64,000 bases of DNA, taken from contig JANQPL010000002.1 of the NCBI GenBank assembly GCA_028289425.1, forward strand, positions 62,001-126,000, read 5' to 3'. Both the position numbers and the translations under genes were made by a program. Under the pieces are notes generated by a model. The model made no database searches and was not told the DNA's origin. It was given only the letters and a program-made list of their open reading frames with translations. The first letter of the stretch is position 1, and every line of letters begins with the position of its first letter. Below are positions 7,687-17,991 of this stretch, piece after piece. The DNA is from Alphaproteobacteria bacterium. GTDB lineage: Bacteria; Pseudomonadota; Alphaproteobacteria; JANQMY01.

Positions 7687-10074
7687 GTGGCGTCGTTTTC
7701 GAGAAGCCTTGAAGAAGCCTTACACCGCGCGCTTTCCTTTGCCGGCGAGCGGAATCACGAATACGCCACGTTGGAGCATTTGCTGCTTGCTTTGGTTGAC
7801 GATCAGGACGCCGCGGCCGTGATGCGCGCCTGTGAAGTTGATTTGGATCTGCTGCGCCAAGACCTGCTTCAATATATCGACAACGATCTGCAGAACCTTG
7901 TGGTTGACGCAGACGAAGATGCAAAACCCACAGCCGGTTTTCAGCGCGTCATTCAGCGGGCGGTCATTCATGTGCAATCGTCGGGACGTGAAGAGGTAAC
8001 GGGTGCGAACGCGCTTGTGGCGATCTTCGCGGAACGGGAAAGCCACGCCGCGTATTTCCTTCAGAAGCAGGAGATGACGCGCTACGACGCCGTCAATTAC
8101 ATCAGCCACGGTGTTGCCAAGCGGCCGGGCATGTCTGAATCACGCCGCGTGCGCGGTGCCGAGGAAGAGGCAGACGGTGGAGAGGCGCTGGACAAGGGCG
8201 ATAACGAAGCGCTCGAAGCCTATTGCATCAACCTCAACCAAAAAGCAACCGAAGGACGCATTGATCCGCTCATCGGCCGTGACGCGGAAATCGAACGCAC
8301 AATTCAAGTGTTGTGTCGCCGCCGCAAAAACAATCCGCTTTTCGTTGGCGACCCGGGTGTCGGCAAGACAGCGATTGCCGAAGGTTTGGCACGCATGATT
8401 GTGAAGGGTGAGGTGCCCGAGGTTCTTGCGGAATCGACAATCTTCTCCCTCGACATGGGAACGCTGCTGGCGGGCACGCGCTATCGCGGTGACTTCGAAG
8501 AGCGGATCAAGTCGGTCATCAAAGAGCTTGAAGACTATCCCGGGGCGATTTTGTTCATCGACGAAATTCATACGGTGATCGGGGCCGGCGCCACCAGTGG
8601 CGGGGCGATGGATGCCTCGAACCTGCTGAAGCCGGCCTTGCAGAGCGGCACGCTGCGCTGCATGGGCTCGACCACGTACAAAGAGTATCGTCAGCATTTC
8701 GAAAAGGATCGGGCGCTGGTGCGCCGCTTCCAAAAGATCGATGTGATGGAACCGAGCGTTCCCGACGCGATCAAGATCCTCAAGGGCCTGAAACCGTATT
8801 TCGAGAAGTACCACAAGGTACGGTTCACGAACGATGCCATCAAAGCGGCGGTGGACCTGTCGGCGAAGTACATCAATGACCGCAAACTGCCGGACAAAGC
8901 CATTGATGTGATCGACGAAGCGGGCGCGTCCCAGATGCTGCTGCCCGAATCGCGCCGCAAGAAGACACTTGGGGTCCGGGAAATCGAGAATGTGATATCC
9001 AAGATCGCGCGCATACCGCCGAAGACCGTGTCCAAATCCGATACGGAAGCTTTGCGCGACCTGGAAACCAACCTCAAACGCGTTGTCTTCGGACAGGATG
9101 AAGCAATCGATCAGTTATCGTCCGCTATCAAGCTCGCCCGAGCAGGCTTGCGCGAACCGGAGAAACCGATCGGGTGTTATCTGTTCTCCGGCCCGACCGG
9201 CGTCGGCAAGACGGAAGTTGCACGGCAGCTCGCCAGCATAATGGGTGTGGAACTGCTGCGCTTCGACATGTCTGAATACATGGAGCGGCACACCGTTTCC
9301 CGCCTAATCGGGGCTCCGCCGGGCTATGTGGGCTTCGATCAGGGTGGTCTGCTTACGGACGGTGTAGATCAGAACCCGCATGTGGTGTTGCTTTTGGATG
9401 AGATCGAAAAAGCTCACCCGGATCTGTTCAACATCCTGCTGCAGGTCATGGATCACGGGAAGCTGACCGATCACAACGGTAAGAAGATCGACTTCCGCAA
9501 TGTGGTGTTGATCATGACCACCAATGCCGGCGCTGCCGATTTGGCAAAACCGGCCATCGGCTTTGCCCGTAAGAAGCGCGAGGGCGACGACCAAGAAGCG
9601 ATCAACAAGCTGTTCTCACCGGAATTCCGTAACCGGCTCGATGCGGTCATCGGATTCTCGTCCTTGCCGGAAGAAGTTATTGGCCGCGTTGTCGAGAAGT
9701 TTGTCCTGCAGTTGGAGGCGCAGCTTCAAGACCGCAACGTCACCTTCGAATTGGAACCGGAAGCCGTCTCATGGCTGGTGAAGAACGGTTATGATGAGCA
9801 ATTTGGGGCGCGGCCGCTGGCGCGCGTGATTCAAGAGAATATCAAGAAGCCGTTGGCCGAAGAGTTGTTGTTCGGCAAGCTGAAGAAGGGCGGCGTTGTG
9901 CGCGTTATTCTTGGTAAGGACGATAAGCTCGACTTTGAGTTTATCGAACCGACACCACCGCCGGCGCGCTCTAAGAAGGGTTCGAAGGACAATGGCGGTC
10001 CGGACGATGGCGGGGGAGGAGGGTCGCCTGCGCCAACCGGATCGGTTCCGCCCGTGCCGGCGCTGGTCGAATAG
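7687..10074 (+). CDS. clpA: ATP-dependent Clp protease ATP-binding subunit ClpA
   Basis: ClpA is the Hsp100 unfoldase that feeds ClpP. The 795-aa protein starts at GTG 7687 behind taggagc. It has the Clp_N double repeat (about residues 1-145), which docks ClpS, a first AAA+ module with Walker A GDPGVGKT (221-228), and a second with GPTGVGKT (502-509). The C-terminal small domain follows. The last 40 or so residues form an unusual Pro/Gly/Asp-rich tail beyond the normal end. Coupling to clpS is by adjacency in one transcription unit, closed by the hairpin at 10089-10110. Confidence 0.97.
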   Translation: MASFSRSLEEALHRALSFAGERNHEYATLEHLLLALVDDQDAAAVMRACEVDLDLLRQDLLQYIDNDLQNLVVDADEDAKPTAGFQRVIQRAVIHVQSSGREEVTGANALVAIFAERESHAAYFLQKQEMTRYDAVNYISHGVAKRPGMSESRRVRGAEEEADGGEALDKGDNEALEAYCINLNQKATEGRIDPLIGRDAEIERTIQVLCRRRKNNPLFVGDPGVGKTAIAEGLARMIVKGEVPEVLAESTIFSLDMGTLLAGTRYRGDFEERIKSVIKELEDYPGAILFIDEIHTVIGAGATSGGAMDASNLLKPALQSGTLRCMGSTTYKEYRQHFEKDRALVRRFQKIDVMEPSVPDAIKILKGLKPYFEKYHKVRFTNDAIKAAVDLSAKYINDRKLPDKAIDVIDEAGASQMLLPESRRKKTLGVREIENVISKIARIPPKTVSKSDTEALRDLETNLKRVVFGQDEAIDQLSSAIKLARAGLREPEKPIGCYLFSGPTGVGKTEVARQLASIMGVELLRFDMSEYMERHTVSRLIGAPPGYVGFDQGGLLTDGVDQNPHVVLLLDEIEKAHPDLFNILLQVMDHGKLTDHNGKKIDFRNVVLIMTTNAGAADLAKPAIGFARKKREGDDQEAINKLFSPEFRNRLDAVIGFSSLPEEVIGRVVEKFVLQLEAQLQDRNVTFELEPEAVSWLVKNGYDEQFGARPLARVIQENIKKPLAEELLFGKLKKGGVVRVILGKDDKLDFEFIEPTPPPARSKKGSKDNGGPDDGGGGGSPAPTGSVPPVPALVE

Positions 10075-10088
10075 AAGACAAAACGATG

Positions 10089-10110
10089 AGGCCGCCTTAT
10101 AGAGCGGCCT
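10089..10110. terminator. bidirectional terminator between clpA and the HIT gene
   Basis: A 7-bp stem AGGCCGC/GCGGCCT (10089-10095 with 10104-10110) has an 8-nt loop. On the plus strand it is followed by TAATCTTTTC, and on the minus strand by CATCGTTTTG. It overlaps the stop codon of the HIT gene, so it can serve both convergent units. Confidence 0.65.
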
Positions 10111-10513
10111 TAATCTTTTCGGCAATGGCTGCCAATTCGTCCATGTCCGCCATTTCGCGGGCGTGGAACTTCATGTCCACACCTTCTTCCCGCGGGATGA
10201 TGTGAAAGTGAATGTGGAACACGGTCTGGCCGGCGGCCGGTCCGTTCAATTGCGCCAACATGATGCCGGAGGCGTCGAGACCTTTTTTGACAGCGGCCGC
10301 CACCTTCTGCGTAACTTTGATGAGGTTCGCTGCTGCATCCGCCGGAAGATCGAAGATGTTCTCTGCCTCAACCTTTGGAATGACCAGCGTGTGGCCGGTG
10401 GTCTGGGGCATCACGTCCATGAACGCCAGGGTATGGTCGTCTTCATAGACCTTGATCGACGGCATTTCGCCGCGCAGGATCTTTGCGAAAACGTTGTTGG
10501 GATCGTAGGCCAT
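10097..10513 (-). CDS. HIT family (histidine triad) nucleotide-binding protein
   Basis: This 138-aa protein has the histidine triad HIHFHIIP with His100, His102 and His104, and the usual N-terminal FAKILRGEMPS. HIT/HINT proteins hydrolyse adenosine phosphoramidates such as AMP-lysine and related nucleotides in the cytosol. It is last in a leftward run (RidA, phosphodiesterase, GNAT, HIT) with very short spacings, 8 nt after the GNAT gene, and so is probably cotranscribed. Confidence 0.93.
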   Translation of the reverse strand: MAYDPNNVFAKILRGEMPSIKVYEDDHTLAFMDVMPQTTGHTLVIPKVEAENIFDLPADAAANLIKVTQKVAAAVKKGLDASGIMLAQLNGPAAGQTVFHIHFHIIPREEGVDMKFHAREMADMDELAAIAEKIKAAL

Positions 10514-10521
10514 GGCGCACC

Positions 10522-11712
10522 TTATGTTTCGGAAATGATGTTATCGATCTTTTTGAACGGTGAATGCTGCGCTAAGGCGCGCACATCACGCTGAACGAAA
10601 GCTCTTTCGTTTTCAAGATAATCCGACACCGCCGTTCGAAAGCTGGGGTTGGCGATCCAGTGGGCGCTGTAAGTTTCCTGCGGCATGTATCCCCGCGCGA
10701 GCTTGTGTGCCCCCTGGGCTCCCGCTTCGACCCGTTTCAGCCCATGGGCGATGGCAAAGTCGATTGCCTGGTAATAGCAAACCTCGAAGTGAAGGAAGCG
10801 GTGATCCTCTACGCAGCCCCAATTGCGCCCGAAAAGCGTATCGCCGCCAATGAAGTTCAGAGCCCCGGCGATGTACCGACCTGCGCGCTTTGCAAGAATA
10901 AGCAGGGTCTTGTCCGGCATGGCCTGATTGATGCGGGTGAAGAAATCGCGGGTGAGATAGGGGCTGCCCCATTTGCGGCTGCCGGTGTCCATATAGAAGT
11001 TGAAGAAGGCATCCCAGTGGGCGTCAGTCAGGTCGTTGCCGGTCACCCATTCAATCTCAATGTCGTTCGACAGGGCCTCATTGCGCTCTTTGCGGATCTG
11101 TTTGCGCTTGCGGGACGCGAGCGCGTCGAGAAAAGCGTCGAATGTTTCGAAACCATTGTTCTCCCAATGGAATTGTTGATCCATACGGCGTAGAAAACCG
11201 TGGTCGCCAAGACGCTCCCATTGATCTTGAGGCAGGAAATTGAGGTGCAGGGATGAAACGTCGAGACGCTTAGTGATCTCCACGCATCCGGCAATCAAAT
11301 AGTCTTCCGCATCCGGAGCATTTAAGAGGGGGTTGACCAATAATCGACGGCCGGTTGCCGGGGTGAAGGGCACGGCCGATAGGAGTTTCGGATAATATCT
11401 TCCGCCGGCGCGCTCGAATGCATCGGCCCAGCCATAGTCGAAAACGTATTCGCCTTGGGAATGGCTTTTGAGATAAAGCGGCATGCAGCCCGCAAGGTCG
11501 CCCGACGGCGTTTCGAGCAACAGATGATAGGGCGCCCATCCGGTCTCCATGGTGGCGGAGCCGCTTTTCTCCAGCGCGTTCAAGAAGCTGTATGAGGTGA
11601 ACGGATTGTACGGGATGTCGCCGCCGGGGTTTGCGCAGGCATCCCAGGCCAGAGGATCGACTGTTTCAAGGGCATTGGCGACGCGAATTACGATTTGTTC
11701 CTGATCACCCAA
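10522..11712 (-). CDS. GNAT-like acyltransferase of the DUF482 / peptidogalycan type
   Basis: The protein belongs to the DUF482 family, related to FemAB/GNAT acyltransferases. Family marks include NPFTSYSFLNALEKSG near the start, YVFDYGWADAFERAGG, a FYMDTGSRKWGSPYL stretch and the C-terminal EAGAQGAHKLARGYMPQ. I place the start at TTG 11712 (396 aa): GAGG lies 6 nt upstream and the gene overlaps the phosphodiesterase stop by only 8 nt. An upstream ATG at 11862 would create a 158-nt overlap and adds residues that look like the wrong frame. The substrate is unknown; a peptidoglycan link is only suggested by family name. Confidence 0.85.
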   Translation of the reverse strand: MGDQEQIVIRVANALETVDPLAWDACANPGGDIPYNPFTSYSFLNALEKSGSATMETGWAPYHLLLETPSGDLAGCMPLYLKSHSQGEYVFDYGWADAFERAGGRYYPKLLSAVPFTPATGRRLLVNPLLNAPDAEDYLIAGCVEITKRLDVSSLHLNFLPQDQWERLGDHGFLRRMDQQFHWENNGFETFDAFLDALASRKRKQIRKERNEALSNDIEIEWVTGNDLTDAHWDAFFNFYMDTGSRKWGSPYLTRDFFTRINQAMPDKTLLILAKRAGRYIAGALNFIGGDTLFGRNWGCVEDHRFLHFEVCYYQAIDFAIAHGLKRVEAGAQGAHKLARGYMPQETYSAHWIANPSFRTAVSDYLENERAFVQRDVRALAQHSPFKKIDNIISET

Positions 11713-12457
11713 TCGGAGCCTCAAATCCTTCGAATATGATGTTGTCGGCGTGCCGGGCGCTGGTCTGCCGTTGAGCATCGGTTCGGACCGTCCAGGCGAG
11801 CAAAGGCAGGCCGACTTTGCGCATAAGGGCTGGGGCAAAGGCCGGTAAAGCGTCCACGTCATAACCGATGAAATTGGGCCGGCTCAGGGGCGAGAGCAGC
11901 AAATTGCTCATCACAAAGCGTGCCCGCCGGGACATGTTCACTTGCGTCACATTCCGGTAATCGGATGCCAGCAACCCTCTCGCGATCGACGGAGCGTTTT
12001 TGTGAAACCACTGCAGCGAAAGGGGGTTAAATGATTGAACCGCGGCATCGCCGCCGTAGGCACTCACGAGTTCGGCGACCCGGCTTTCGAGCTTTCCTAT
12101 CTTGCGCGTGGGGTTCTTGATTTCAACCAGAATTGGGACTTGTCCCCGCACCAGGTCGAAGACGGCCTGTAGTGTTGGAATGCAGTCATTCGTGCCGGAA
12201 AGGGCGATTGTCGAAAGTTCTTCAGACGTCCGCCTACGGACTTTACCGACCGTATCGGTCATGCGTTCTAACCGTTCGTCGTGGAACACGACAGCATCGC
12301 CGTCTTGTGTCACCTGAACGTCCAATTCTATGGCATAGCCGCAGGCCAGGGCCGCCTCAAATGCGGACATGGAGTTCTCAAGAACGCCCTTATCCGAAGC
12401 GTGCAGCCCGCGATGGGCAATGGGCAGTTGTTTGAGCCATGGACCTGTCTTAGGCAT
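11705..12457 (-). CDS. glycerophosphodiester phosphodiesterase
   Basis: This 250-aa GDPD-family TIM-barrel enzyme hydrolyses deacylated phospholipids to glycerol-3-phosphate and an alcohol. The catalytic HRG (residues 15-17) is followed by ENSMSAFEAAL. The metal-binding ELDVQVTQDG gives the E-x-D pair, and VVFHDERLERMT gives the second catalytic His. There is no signal peptide, so it is the cytosolic UgpQ type. Its start codon overlaps the stop of the upstream RidA gene by 1 nt, and the downstream GNAT gene overlaps it by 8 nt, which indicates translational coupling. Confidence 0.93.
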   Translation of the reverse strand: MPKTGPWLKQLPIAHRGLHASDKGVLENSMSAFEAALACGYAIELDVQVTQDGDAVVFHDERLERMTDTVGKVRRRTSEELSTIALSGTNDCIPTLQAVFDLVRGQVPILVEIKNPTRKIGKLESRVAELVSAYGGDAAVQSFNPLSLQWFHKNAPSIARGLLASDYRNVTQVNMSRRARFVMSNLLLSPLSRPNFIGYDVDALPAFAPALMRKVGLPLLAWTVRTDAQRQTSARHADNIIFEGFEAPIG

Positions 12458-12924
12458 CAGTCGATCTCGAAAACGGCGTCTATTTCGACGGCTACGTTGA
12501 GAGGCAACGAACCGGCACCAACGGCAAACCGGGCGTGCCGCCCCGCGTCGCCAAACACGTCGACCATCAGATCGGAGGCGCCATTGATCACCTGCGGGTG
12601 GTCGGTAAATCCGGGGGCTGCATTAACGAAGCCGCCCAGTTTCACGCAGCGCGTGACCCGATCCAAATCACCGCCGCAGGCATCCTTGACCTGGGACAGA
12701 ATGTTTATGGCGCACAAGCGGGCTGCGGCCTGGCCATCTTCCACGGAAAAATCCGATCCCACTTGACCGCGATATTCCAGACCACCGGGGCCGACCGTGA
12801 CCTGACCGGAGACAAATACGAGGTTGCCGGTGACGACATAAGGGACATAGGTGGCAACGGGGGGAATTGGGTCCGGAAGATCAATGCCGAGTTCGCGCAG
12901 CCGCTCGTCCACACGCCCTGTCAT
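12457..12924 (-). CDS. RidA family protein (YjgF/YER057c/UK114)
   Basis: This 155-aa member of the RidA superfamily hydrolyses reactive enamine/imine intermediates in the archetype. Family features are YVPYVVTGNLVFVSGQ, the central CAINILSQVKDACG helix and the VKLGGFVNAAPGF strand. The usual Arg of the active site aligns near DRVTRCVK. The strong ribosome site AGGAGGTGCC sits directly before the ATG. It is first in the four-gene leftward run. It belongs to the longer YjgF subgroup often annotated as uncharacterised, so deaminase activity is not certain. Confidence 0.9.
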   Translation of the reverse strand: MTGRVDERLRELGIDLPDPIPPVATYVPYVVTGNLVFVSGQVTVGPGGLEYRGQVGSDFSVEDGQAAARLCAINILSQVKDACGGDLDRVTRCVKLGGFVNAAPGFTDHPQVINGASDLMVDVFGDAGRHARFAVGAGSLPLNVAVEIDAVFEID

Positions 12925-13047
12925 GGCACCTCCTGCATTGCTTTTCGCCGCCGCCCCGCGAGTCCGTGAGCACCCGACCTTATATCACGGCAAAGGCGGC
13001 ATACGCCAAGCAGAAAAGCCTGGATTCAGGGGGATTTGTTGTGACAG

Positions 13048-13815
13048 CTATGTGACCGCGAGGGCTTGTTGCCGGTGCTGCTTGTCGAGATACATGGCCT
13101 GATCGGCCCGCCTCAGCAACTCGCTGGCCTTGGTATCCGGCCCATAGGCTTGAATGCCCATGCTGGCATTAATGGTCAAGGAGCGGTCCCGGATCGTGAG
13201 TTTTGTGCGCGCTAAGGCACGCCGCAGTTCCAGCGCGTGCGCTCGGGTGGGCAATTGCTGGGCCCGTACAAACAGAACCGCGAACTCGTCGCCGCCAATC
13301 CGGGCCACATAGTCCGTGCGCCGCACATTCTTGGTCAGCACCTGAGCCACATGGCACAGCACCTGATCGCCCGCGTCGTGACCGAGCAAATCGTTAATCT
13401 GCTTGAAATTATCCAGGTCCAGATATGCCAATAGGCCCTTCTCTTGGTGGCGTTTGGCCGCCGCCAAGGTGCGGTCGACCGCCTGATTGAAGCCGCGCCG
13501 GTTTAAGAGCCCCGTCAATTCGTCCGTGACCGACAGGGTTTCCAAATAGTGGATGCGCGCCTGTTGCTCCACGAGCATTTTTTCGGTCTCTACCGCATAG
13601 GAGAGCAAGCGCTCGACAACCGGCCAATCCTGTTTTGCGACGCGCCGCCGATCAAGCCCAAAAGACTTGCAAATGCGCTCCAGCGCATCTCGTTCCGCGA
13701 TCTGCTTCGTTGGAAACTCGATCGTATTGACCGCAGCCGCAGAGTGGTGGTTCACAATGGCCTCCCAAATTATCGCCCAGACAAAGTCGTCCGCTCCTCC
13801 ACCGGCAACAAACAT
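13048..13815 (-). CDS. diguanylate cyclase (GGDEF)
   Basis: This 255-aa cytosolic protein has an N-terminal helical sensor or dimerisation part (about residues 40-90) and a C-terminal GGDEF domain. The signature GGDEF is at 174-178, and an inhibitory RxxD site (RRTD, 165-168) lies exactly five residues upstream. Metal-binding LDLDNFKQIND is intact. It should therefore make c-di-GMP with product inhibition. No membrane span or receiver domain is present. The start at 13815 lacks a strong Shine-Dalgarno sequence. It is divergent from eipB. Confidence 0.92.
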   Translation of the reverse strand: MFVAGGGADDFVWAIIWEAIVNHHSAAAVNTIEFPTKQIAERDALERICKSFGLDRRRVAKQDWPVVERLLSYAVETEKMLVEQQARIHYLETLSVTDELTGLLNRRGFNQAVDRTLAAAKRHQEKGLLAYLDLDNFKQINDLLGHDAGDQVLCHVAQVLTKNVRRTDYVARIGGDEFAVLFVRAQQLPTRAHALELRRALARTKLTIRDRSLTINASMGIQAYGPDTKASELLRRADQAMYLDKQHRQQALAVT

Positions 13816-13951
13816 GCCAACGAAGACAATCTGTTAACGCTTTGAAATTAGTGTATTTTTTACAAGCGGTCGGGCGGCAAAATATTCCACTTTTTGCTCG
13901 ACAAACAGGATTGCCGGGTAGAATGTGCCCTGTAGGATAGATTGGTGGGTT

Positions 13952-14803
13952 ATGCGGGTAAGCGGAGTTGGTGTGTTGGTACGGGTGTGTGCGTCGGTTG
14001 GTGCGGTGTTCGCCGCATTTGCCCTATTGCCGTCCGCTCAGGCGGGCATCGGGGACAAGGTGTTGTCCCATCGGGCCCTTTACGAAGTCTCTTTAAAAAG
14101 CGCGCGGAATGGCTCCGGAATAGCGGATGTGAAAGGCCGCATCGTGGTGGAATGGTCGGATGCCTGCGAAGGCTTCACCATGAACCAACGGTTCTACACG
14201 GAGCTAAACGATTCCCACGGCAATCTTACCGCCAGCGACCGCTGGATCTCCTCCTGGGAAGCCCATGACGGCAGCCTCTTCCGGTTTGATCTGACGGATT
14301 ACTTGAACGGCGAATTGACGGACCGGGCGTCGGGCCGGGCAACGCCCACGGGCGATCCGGACGGCGAAAAACAGGTGCACTATGGCCAGCCGGCCGATTT
14401 GAAGGTTGAACTGCCAGGCAAGACGATTTTCCCCACCCAGCACACGTTTCAAATGCTGGAAGCGGCCAATAGCGGCCAGAAAATGCATTCAAGCACCGTG
14501 TTCGACGGTTCGGTCGATGGCGAGTTCTACGATGTGGTGGCGTTCATCTCTGGTCCGATCACCGCCGCGCAACAGCCGGATTTGAGTGACGTGCCCGGCG
14601 GGGATGATTTCTCCGGCATGAAGAGTTGGAACGTGTTGATTGCCTATTACCTGCACGGCACACAGGAGGAAGTTCCCGAATACGAGTTCGCGTTCGTGCT
14701 TTATGAAAACGGCGTGGCCGCAGATCTGGTGATGGACTATTCGGATTTCAGTTTGAGCGGCAGGTTAAGCAGCGTTGAGGCGCTGCCCGATAGCGGCTGC
14801 TGA
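13952..14803 (+). CDS. eipB: periplasmic cell-envelope integrity protein EipB (DUF1849)
   Basis: EipB is an alphaproteobacterial periplasmic beta-spiral protein needed for envelope integrity in Brucella. From ATG 13952 this one is 283 aa with a signal peptide (residues 1-31, ends AQA|G). Conserved traits are LSHRALYEVSL at the mature N-terminus, a strand-rich body with LTASDRWISSWEAHDGS, and two cysteines, Cys72 (SDACEGF) and the very last residue Cys283, which match the family's single disulfide. An upstream GTG at 13925 would add nine unlikely residues. The stop directly abuts the convergent dinB stop. Confidence 0.92.
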   Translation: MRVSGVGVLVRVCASVGAVFAAFALLPSAQAGIGDKVLSHRALYEVSLKSARNGSGIADVKGRIVVEWSDACEGFTMNQRFYTELNDSHGNLTASDRWISSWEAHDGSLFRFDLTDYLNGELTDRASGRATPTGDPDGEKQVHYGQPADLKVELPGKTIFPTQHTFQMLEAANSGQKMHSSTVFDGSVDGEFYDVVAFISGPITAAQQPDLSDVPGGDDFSGMKSWNVLIAYYLHGTQEEVPEYEFAFVLYENGVAADLVMDYSDFSLSGRLSSVEALPDSGC

Positions 14804-16072
14804 TCAGCGGCCGGACTGATTGCGGATCGCCCGACCCAGCTTTATCGCCTCATCTCCGAATTTGTCTTTGAGTTTGTCCATCGCCCGTTCGGCGACCGCG
14901 CGGCGTTCGGCGGAGGGATCCAGCATATTGGGATGGTCGGCCAAATCCCCTGTCGTCAACGAAGACAGTCCCACGCCCAAGAGACGGTACTGGGTTCCGT
15001 CCACCTCCTTCAGCAACATTTCTTCAGCGACCCGATAGATAACGTCGGCCAGTTGCGTTGGTTCCGGCAGCGTTTTGCTCCGGGTACGGATCTTAAAATC
15101 CGCCGTCTTGAGTTTAAGCGTTACCGTTTTTCCGGCGTATTCAGACGACTTTGCCCGGCGGGAGACCCGTTCGCTCTGCCGCCATAGGGTTGATGCCAGG
15201 GTGCCGCCATCTGAAATGTCCGTGTTGAATGTCGTTTCCGAGGAAATGCTTTTAGCCCCCTGGCGGCTCTTGACCGTCCGGTCATCCTCCCCGCGCGCCA
15301 AATGGTACAGGCGTAATCCCATGGCGCCGAACCTCTCGACCAACCATTTTTCGTCCTTGCGCTGTATCTGGCCGATCTTCGTAATCCCATGGCGCGCAAG
15401 GGACTTGCCGAAGGATTTGCCCACGCCCCATATGAGCGATACCGGTTGCTCGGCGAGAAAACCAACGGCCTCCGCACGTCCAATAACCGAAAAGCCCCGC
15501 GGTTTGTCCAGATCGGAAGCAATCTTCGCCAGAAACTTATTGTAACTGAGGCCGACAGAGACGGCGATACCGATCTTTTCTTCCATTTCCAGCGCCAACG
15601 ACGCCATTGCCATGGCAGGTGTTTTGTTGTGTAGGCGTTCGGTGCCGGACAGGTCGAGAAACGCTTCATCGAGAGACAGCGGTTCCACCAAGGGGGTTAG
15701 CGACCGCATCATCTCCCGGATTTCTTTCCCGGCCGCCGCGTATTTTTCCATATTGGGCTTCAACACCACGGCATCGGGGCACGCCCGCAGCGCCTTAAAC
15801 ATCGGCATGGCCGACCCTACGCCGTAGGTGCGGGCGATATAGCAGGCAGTCGATACCACGCCCCTTTTGCCGCCACCAATGATGAGGGGTTTGTCGTTCA
15901 GCTCCGGGTTGTCCCGTTTTTCGATGGCTGCATAAAACGCGTCACAATCCAGATGTGCGATGGACAGCTCGTCCAGTTCGTCGTGATGTAGTCCCCGCGG
16001 ACTGTTGCAAGCAGGGCATCGGCGGACAGCCTCAGGAAGGCGCGTCAGGCAATCTCTGCAAAAACCGGTCAT
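14804..16072 (-). CDS. dinB: DNA polymerase IV (Y-family) with N-terminal zinc ribbon
   Basis: This 422-aa translesion polymerase carries the Y-family motifs [20 protein letters not shown]-equivalent [11 protein letters not shown] and a [15 protein letters not shown] segment, with the little-finger domain after about residue 250. The N-terminus adds a CxxC...CxxC cluster (CRDCL and CPAC) ahead of the palm domain, a variant seen in alphaproteobacterial DinB. The ATG at 16072 is set by a 4-nt ATGA overlap with the ROK kinase stop, so the two are translationally coupled. Confidence 0.94.
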   Translation of the reverse strand: MTGFCRDCLTRLPEAVRRCPACNSPRGLHHDELDELSIAHLDCDAFYAAIEKRDNPELNDKPLIIGGGKRGVVSTACYIARTYGVGSAMPMFKALRACPDAVVLKPNMEKYAAAGKEIREMMRSLTPLVEPLSLDEAFLDLSGTERLHNKTPAMAMASLALEMEEKIGIAVSVGLSYNKFLAKIASDLDKPRGFSVIGRAEAVGFLAEQPVSLIWGVGKSFGKSLARHGITKIGQIQRKDEKWLVERFGAMGLRLYHLARGEDDRTVKSRQGAKSISSETTFNTDISDGGTLASTLWRQSERVSRRAKSSEYAGKTVTLKLKTADFKIRTRSKTLPEPTQLADVIYRVAEEMLLKEVDGTQYRLLGVGLSSLTTGDLADHPNMLDPSAERRAVAERAMDKLKDKFGDEAIKLGRAIRNQSGR

Positions 16073-16995
16073 GTTGCCCCATCCGATATGGCGTCCCAAA
16101 GCCACGCGGCACCGCGAACGCCACTCGAATCTCCGTGTACATGCTTTAATATGGGCGTAGTGCAGGTGTCGGAAAAGATATGCGGGTGTACGTATGAGTC
16201 AATGTGGCTGTAGATTTGATCGATATTGGAAAGACCGCCACCTAAGACGATGACGTCCGGGTCCAATATATTGATGACCGACGCAAGCCCCCGGCCGAGC
16301 CGGCTGAGCCAAGCTTCGAAACAGGCTTTCGCCCGCCGGTCACCGTCAAGCCGCATGGCAATCTCAGAGGCGTCAAGCTTCTTGCCGCAAGCGGCTGCGT
16401 ACTGTGCTTCCAAAGCAGGACCGCTGATCCAGGTTTCAAGGCAGCCTTGACGTCCGCAATAGCAATCTGGTCCCGGGATCTCCTCCTCGCTCGGGGACGG
16501 CAATGGCGTATGACCCCACTCGCCGCCGATGGCATTCCGCCCCACCAAGACCTGCCCGTCGACCACAATGCCGCCGCCGCAGCCTGTTCCTAATATAACG
16601 CCGAACACGGTTCGCGCATCTTTGCCCGCGCCGTCTACGGCTTCGGATAGGGCGAAACAGTTGGCATCGTTGGAGAAACGCAAGCGTCTGCCCACGGTGT
16701 CTTCGAGATCCGTATCGAATGGTTTGCCATTGAGCCAAACCGAATTTGCATTCTTCACCAGTCCCGTGGCCGGAGAAAGGGTGCCCGGCATGCCGATGCC
16801 GACGGTGACGTCTGCTCCTACAGCCGTTTCCGCCTTTGCGATTAGGTTGCCAATGGCGATGAGCGTTTCTTGGTAGTCATGGCGCGGGGTTTCAATGCGT
16901 TCACGGAACAGCAATTCGTGAGAGAGACCGAAGACCGCCCCTTCGATTTTCGTACCGCCCAGATCTATGCCCATTCGATACCGTTGGCCTGACAC
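16069..16995 (-). CDS. ROK family sugar kinase
   Basis: This 308-aa ROK protein begins with the ATP-binding [15 protein letters not shown]. It has the catalytic-base region and [15 protein letters not shown], and the ROK zinc motif [15 protein letters not shown]. Bacterial ROK kinases of this size phosphorylate fructose, glucose, N-acetylglucosamine or N-acetylmannosamine; the substrate cannot be read here. No helix-turn-helix is attached, so it is an enzyme rather than a NagC-type regulator. It lies between the HAD gene (2 nt gap) and dinB (4 nt overlap) in one leftward unit. Confidence 0.92.
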   Translation of the reverse strand: MSGQRYRMGIDLGGTKIEGAVFGLSHELLFRERIETPRHDYQETLIAIGNLIAKAETAVGADVTVGIGMPGTLSPATGLVKNANSVWLNGKPFDTDLEDTVGRRLRFSNDANCFALSEAVDGAGKDARTVFGVILGTGCGGGIVVDGQVLVGRNAIGGEWGHTPLPSPSEEEIPGPDCYCGRQGCLETWISGPALEAQYAAACGKKLDASEIAMRLDGDRRAKACFEAWLSRLGRGLASVINILDPDVIVLGGGLSNIDQIYSHIDSYVHPHIFSDTCTTPILKHVHGDSSGVRGAAWLWDAISDGAT

Positions 16996-16997
16996 GG

Positions 16998-17651
16998 TTA
17001 CTGTCCTGCGTTGAGAAAGAAATCAATCTCGCTTTCGATGACGCGCCGCGCCTCTTCCCAATCGTCGATGCGGTGGTCGCAATGTTCCGCCGCGTCAATG
17101 AGTCGGGCCAATCTTTCATCGGCGACAAAATGTATGCGGCGCACATGGGGGGCACTCTCCGCGACCGACTTAATGTGATGCGGAATATCGTCCAGAAAGA
17201 ATGTGGGCGCCTGCACGCGCCCCGCCAGTGCCGCCACGGCGGGACCCTTGGGTCCGTTGTTGGCGATGACCGGGTAGGTAACACCTTGACCGTGCAGGCA
17301 CCGGATGCGTGCCTCGCGGCTTTCGGCAGGCACGTTGCTCAGAATCACGATTTGCGAACGCTTCGAGAGTTGCGCGAGAACGCCGGGCGCTTCGGGCACA
17401 ACATCGATTGTTTCGGTATGTGTACTGAAGAAAGTTTTGATAAGGTCCGTGACTTGTTCGTTCGCGACGGGGGTGCCACTTTCCTGATGCTTGACGTTTC
17501 CATGAATGGCGTAGCTGGAAAGGTCAATCCATAGCCCTTGGGTCAGGAGAAAGCGTTCTAAGCCGGCCATAAACTGAAGAATGACTTCATCCGCGTCAGA
17601 GATTATCAATGGTGCGGTGGGATCGATCGTAAGTTCTTCAATGTCCGACAT
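16998..17651 (-). CDS. HAD-superfamily hydrolase
   Basis: Motif I is LIISDADEVIL (the nucleophile-acid pair DxD), motif II is IVILSNVPAES, the lysine motif is NNGPKGPAVAAL and motif IV is FFLDDIPHH, so all HAD catalytic elements are present. The substrate is unknown; a phosphatase or dehalogenase-like role is possible. Starting at ATG 17651 gives 217 aa with 14 residues before motif I, as in related proteins. ATG 17675 and TTG 17702 are alternatives. It sits between DUF3572 and the ROK kinase on the minus strand. Confidence 0.85.
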   Translation of the reverse strand: MSDIEELTIDPTAPLIISDADEVILQFMAGLERFLLTQGLWIDLSSYAIHGNVKHQESGTPVANEQVTDLIKTFFSTHTETIDVVPEAPGVLAQLSKRSQIVILSNVPAESREARIRCLHGQGVTYPVIANNGPKGPAVAALAGRVQAPTFFLDDIPHHIKSVAESAPHVRRIHFVADERLARLIDAAEHCDHRIDDWEEARRVIESEIDFFLNAGQ

Positions 17652-17703
17652 GGCTTGGTGGTTTGAGTGTTTCATTGACACAGGTGCTTGTTGTTCCTTC
17701 AAA

Positions 17704-17991
17704 TCAAGTGCTCATCGTCGCGCCTGGAAGCTGTTGCCGGGCGGCTCTTGGGATGTCAGGGTCGATTCCCGCGGCTTCGCAGAAGTCAGCAACCAATTGC
17801 TCTCGGGACAGAGTGTAGTCGAGCACCCCGGCCAAGAATTGAGGATCGTCCGCAAAGGAACGAATTTGCGATACATCAATCCCGGTCGTGGCAAGAAAAC
17901 CTTCGAAGGCGCGCTTGTCCTGGCTCAAGAAGGCCAATGCCTGTGCGGCAATCGTCTCGGCGTACTCGGTCGTAACGTGTTTCGTTGACAA
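17704..17991 (-). CDS. DUF3572 family protein
   Basis: A small helical protein, 95 aa from TTG 17991 or 112 aa from TTG 18042. The conserved core AETIAAQALAFLSQD followed by DDPQFLAGVLDYTLSREQLV is the DUF3572 signature. The gene commonly sits opposite divK-pleD in alphaproteobacteria, as it does here. Function is unknown. No ATG is available, and neither TTG has a good ribosome site; 17991 gives the typical family length. It is first in the leftward HAD-ROK-dinB series. Confidence 0.8.
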   Translation of the reverse strand: MSTKHVTTEYAETIAAQALAFLSQDKRAFEGFLATTGIDVSQIRSFADDPQFLAGVLDYTLSREQLVADFCEAAGIDPDIPRAARQQLPGATMST

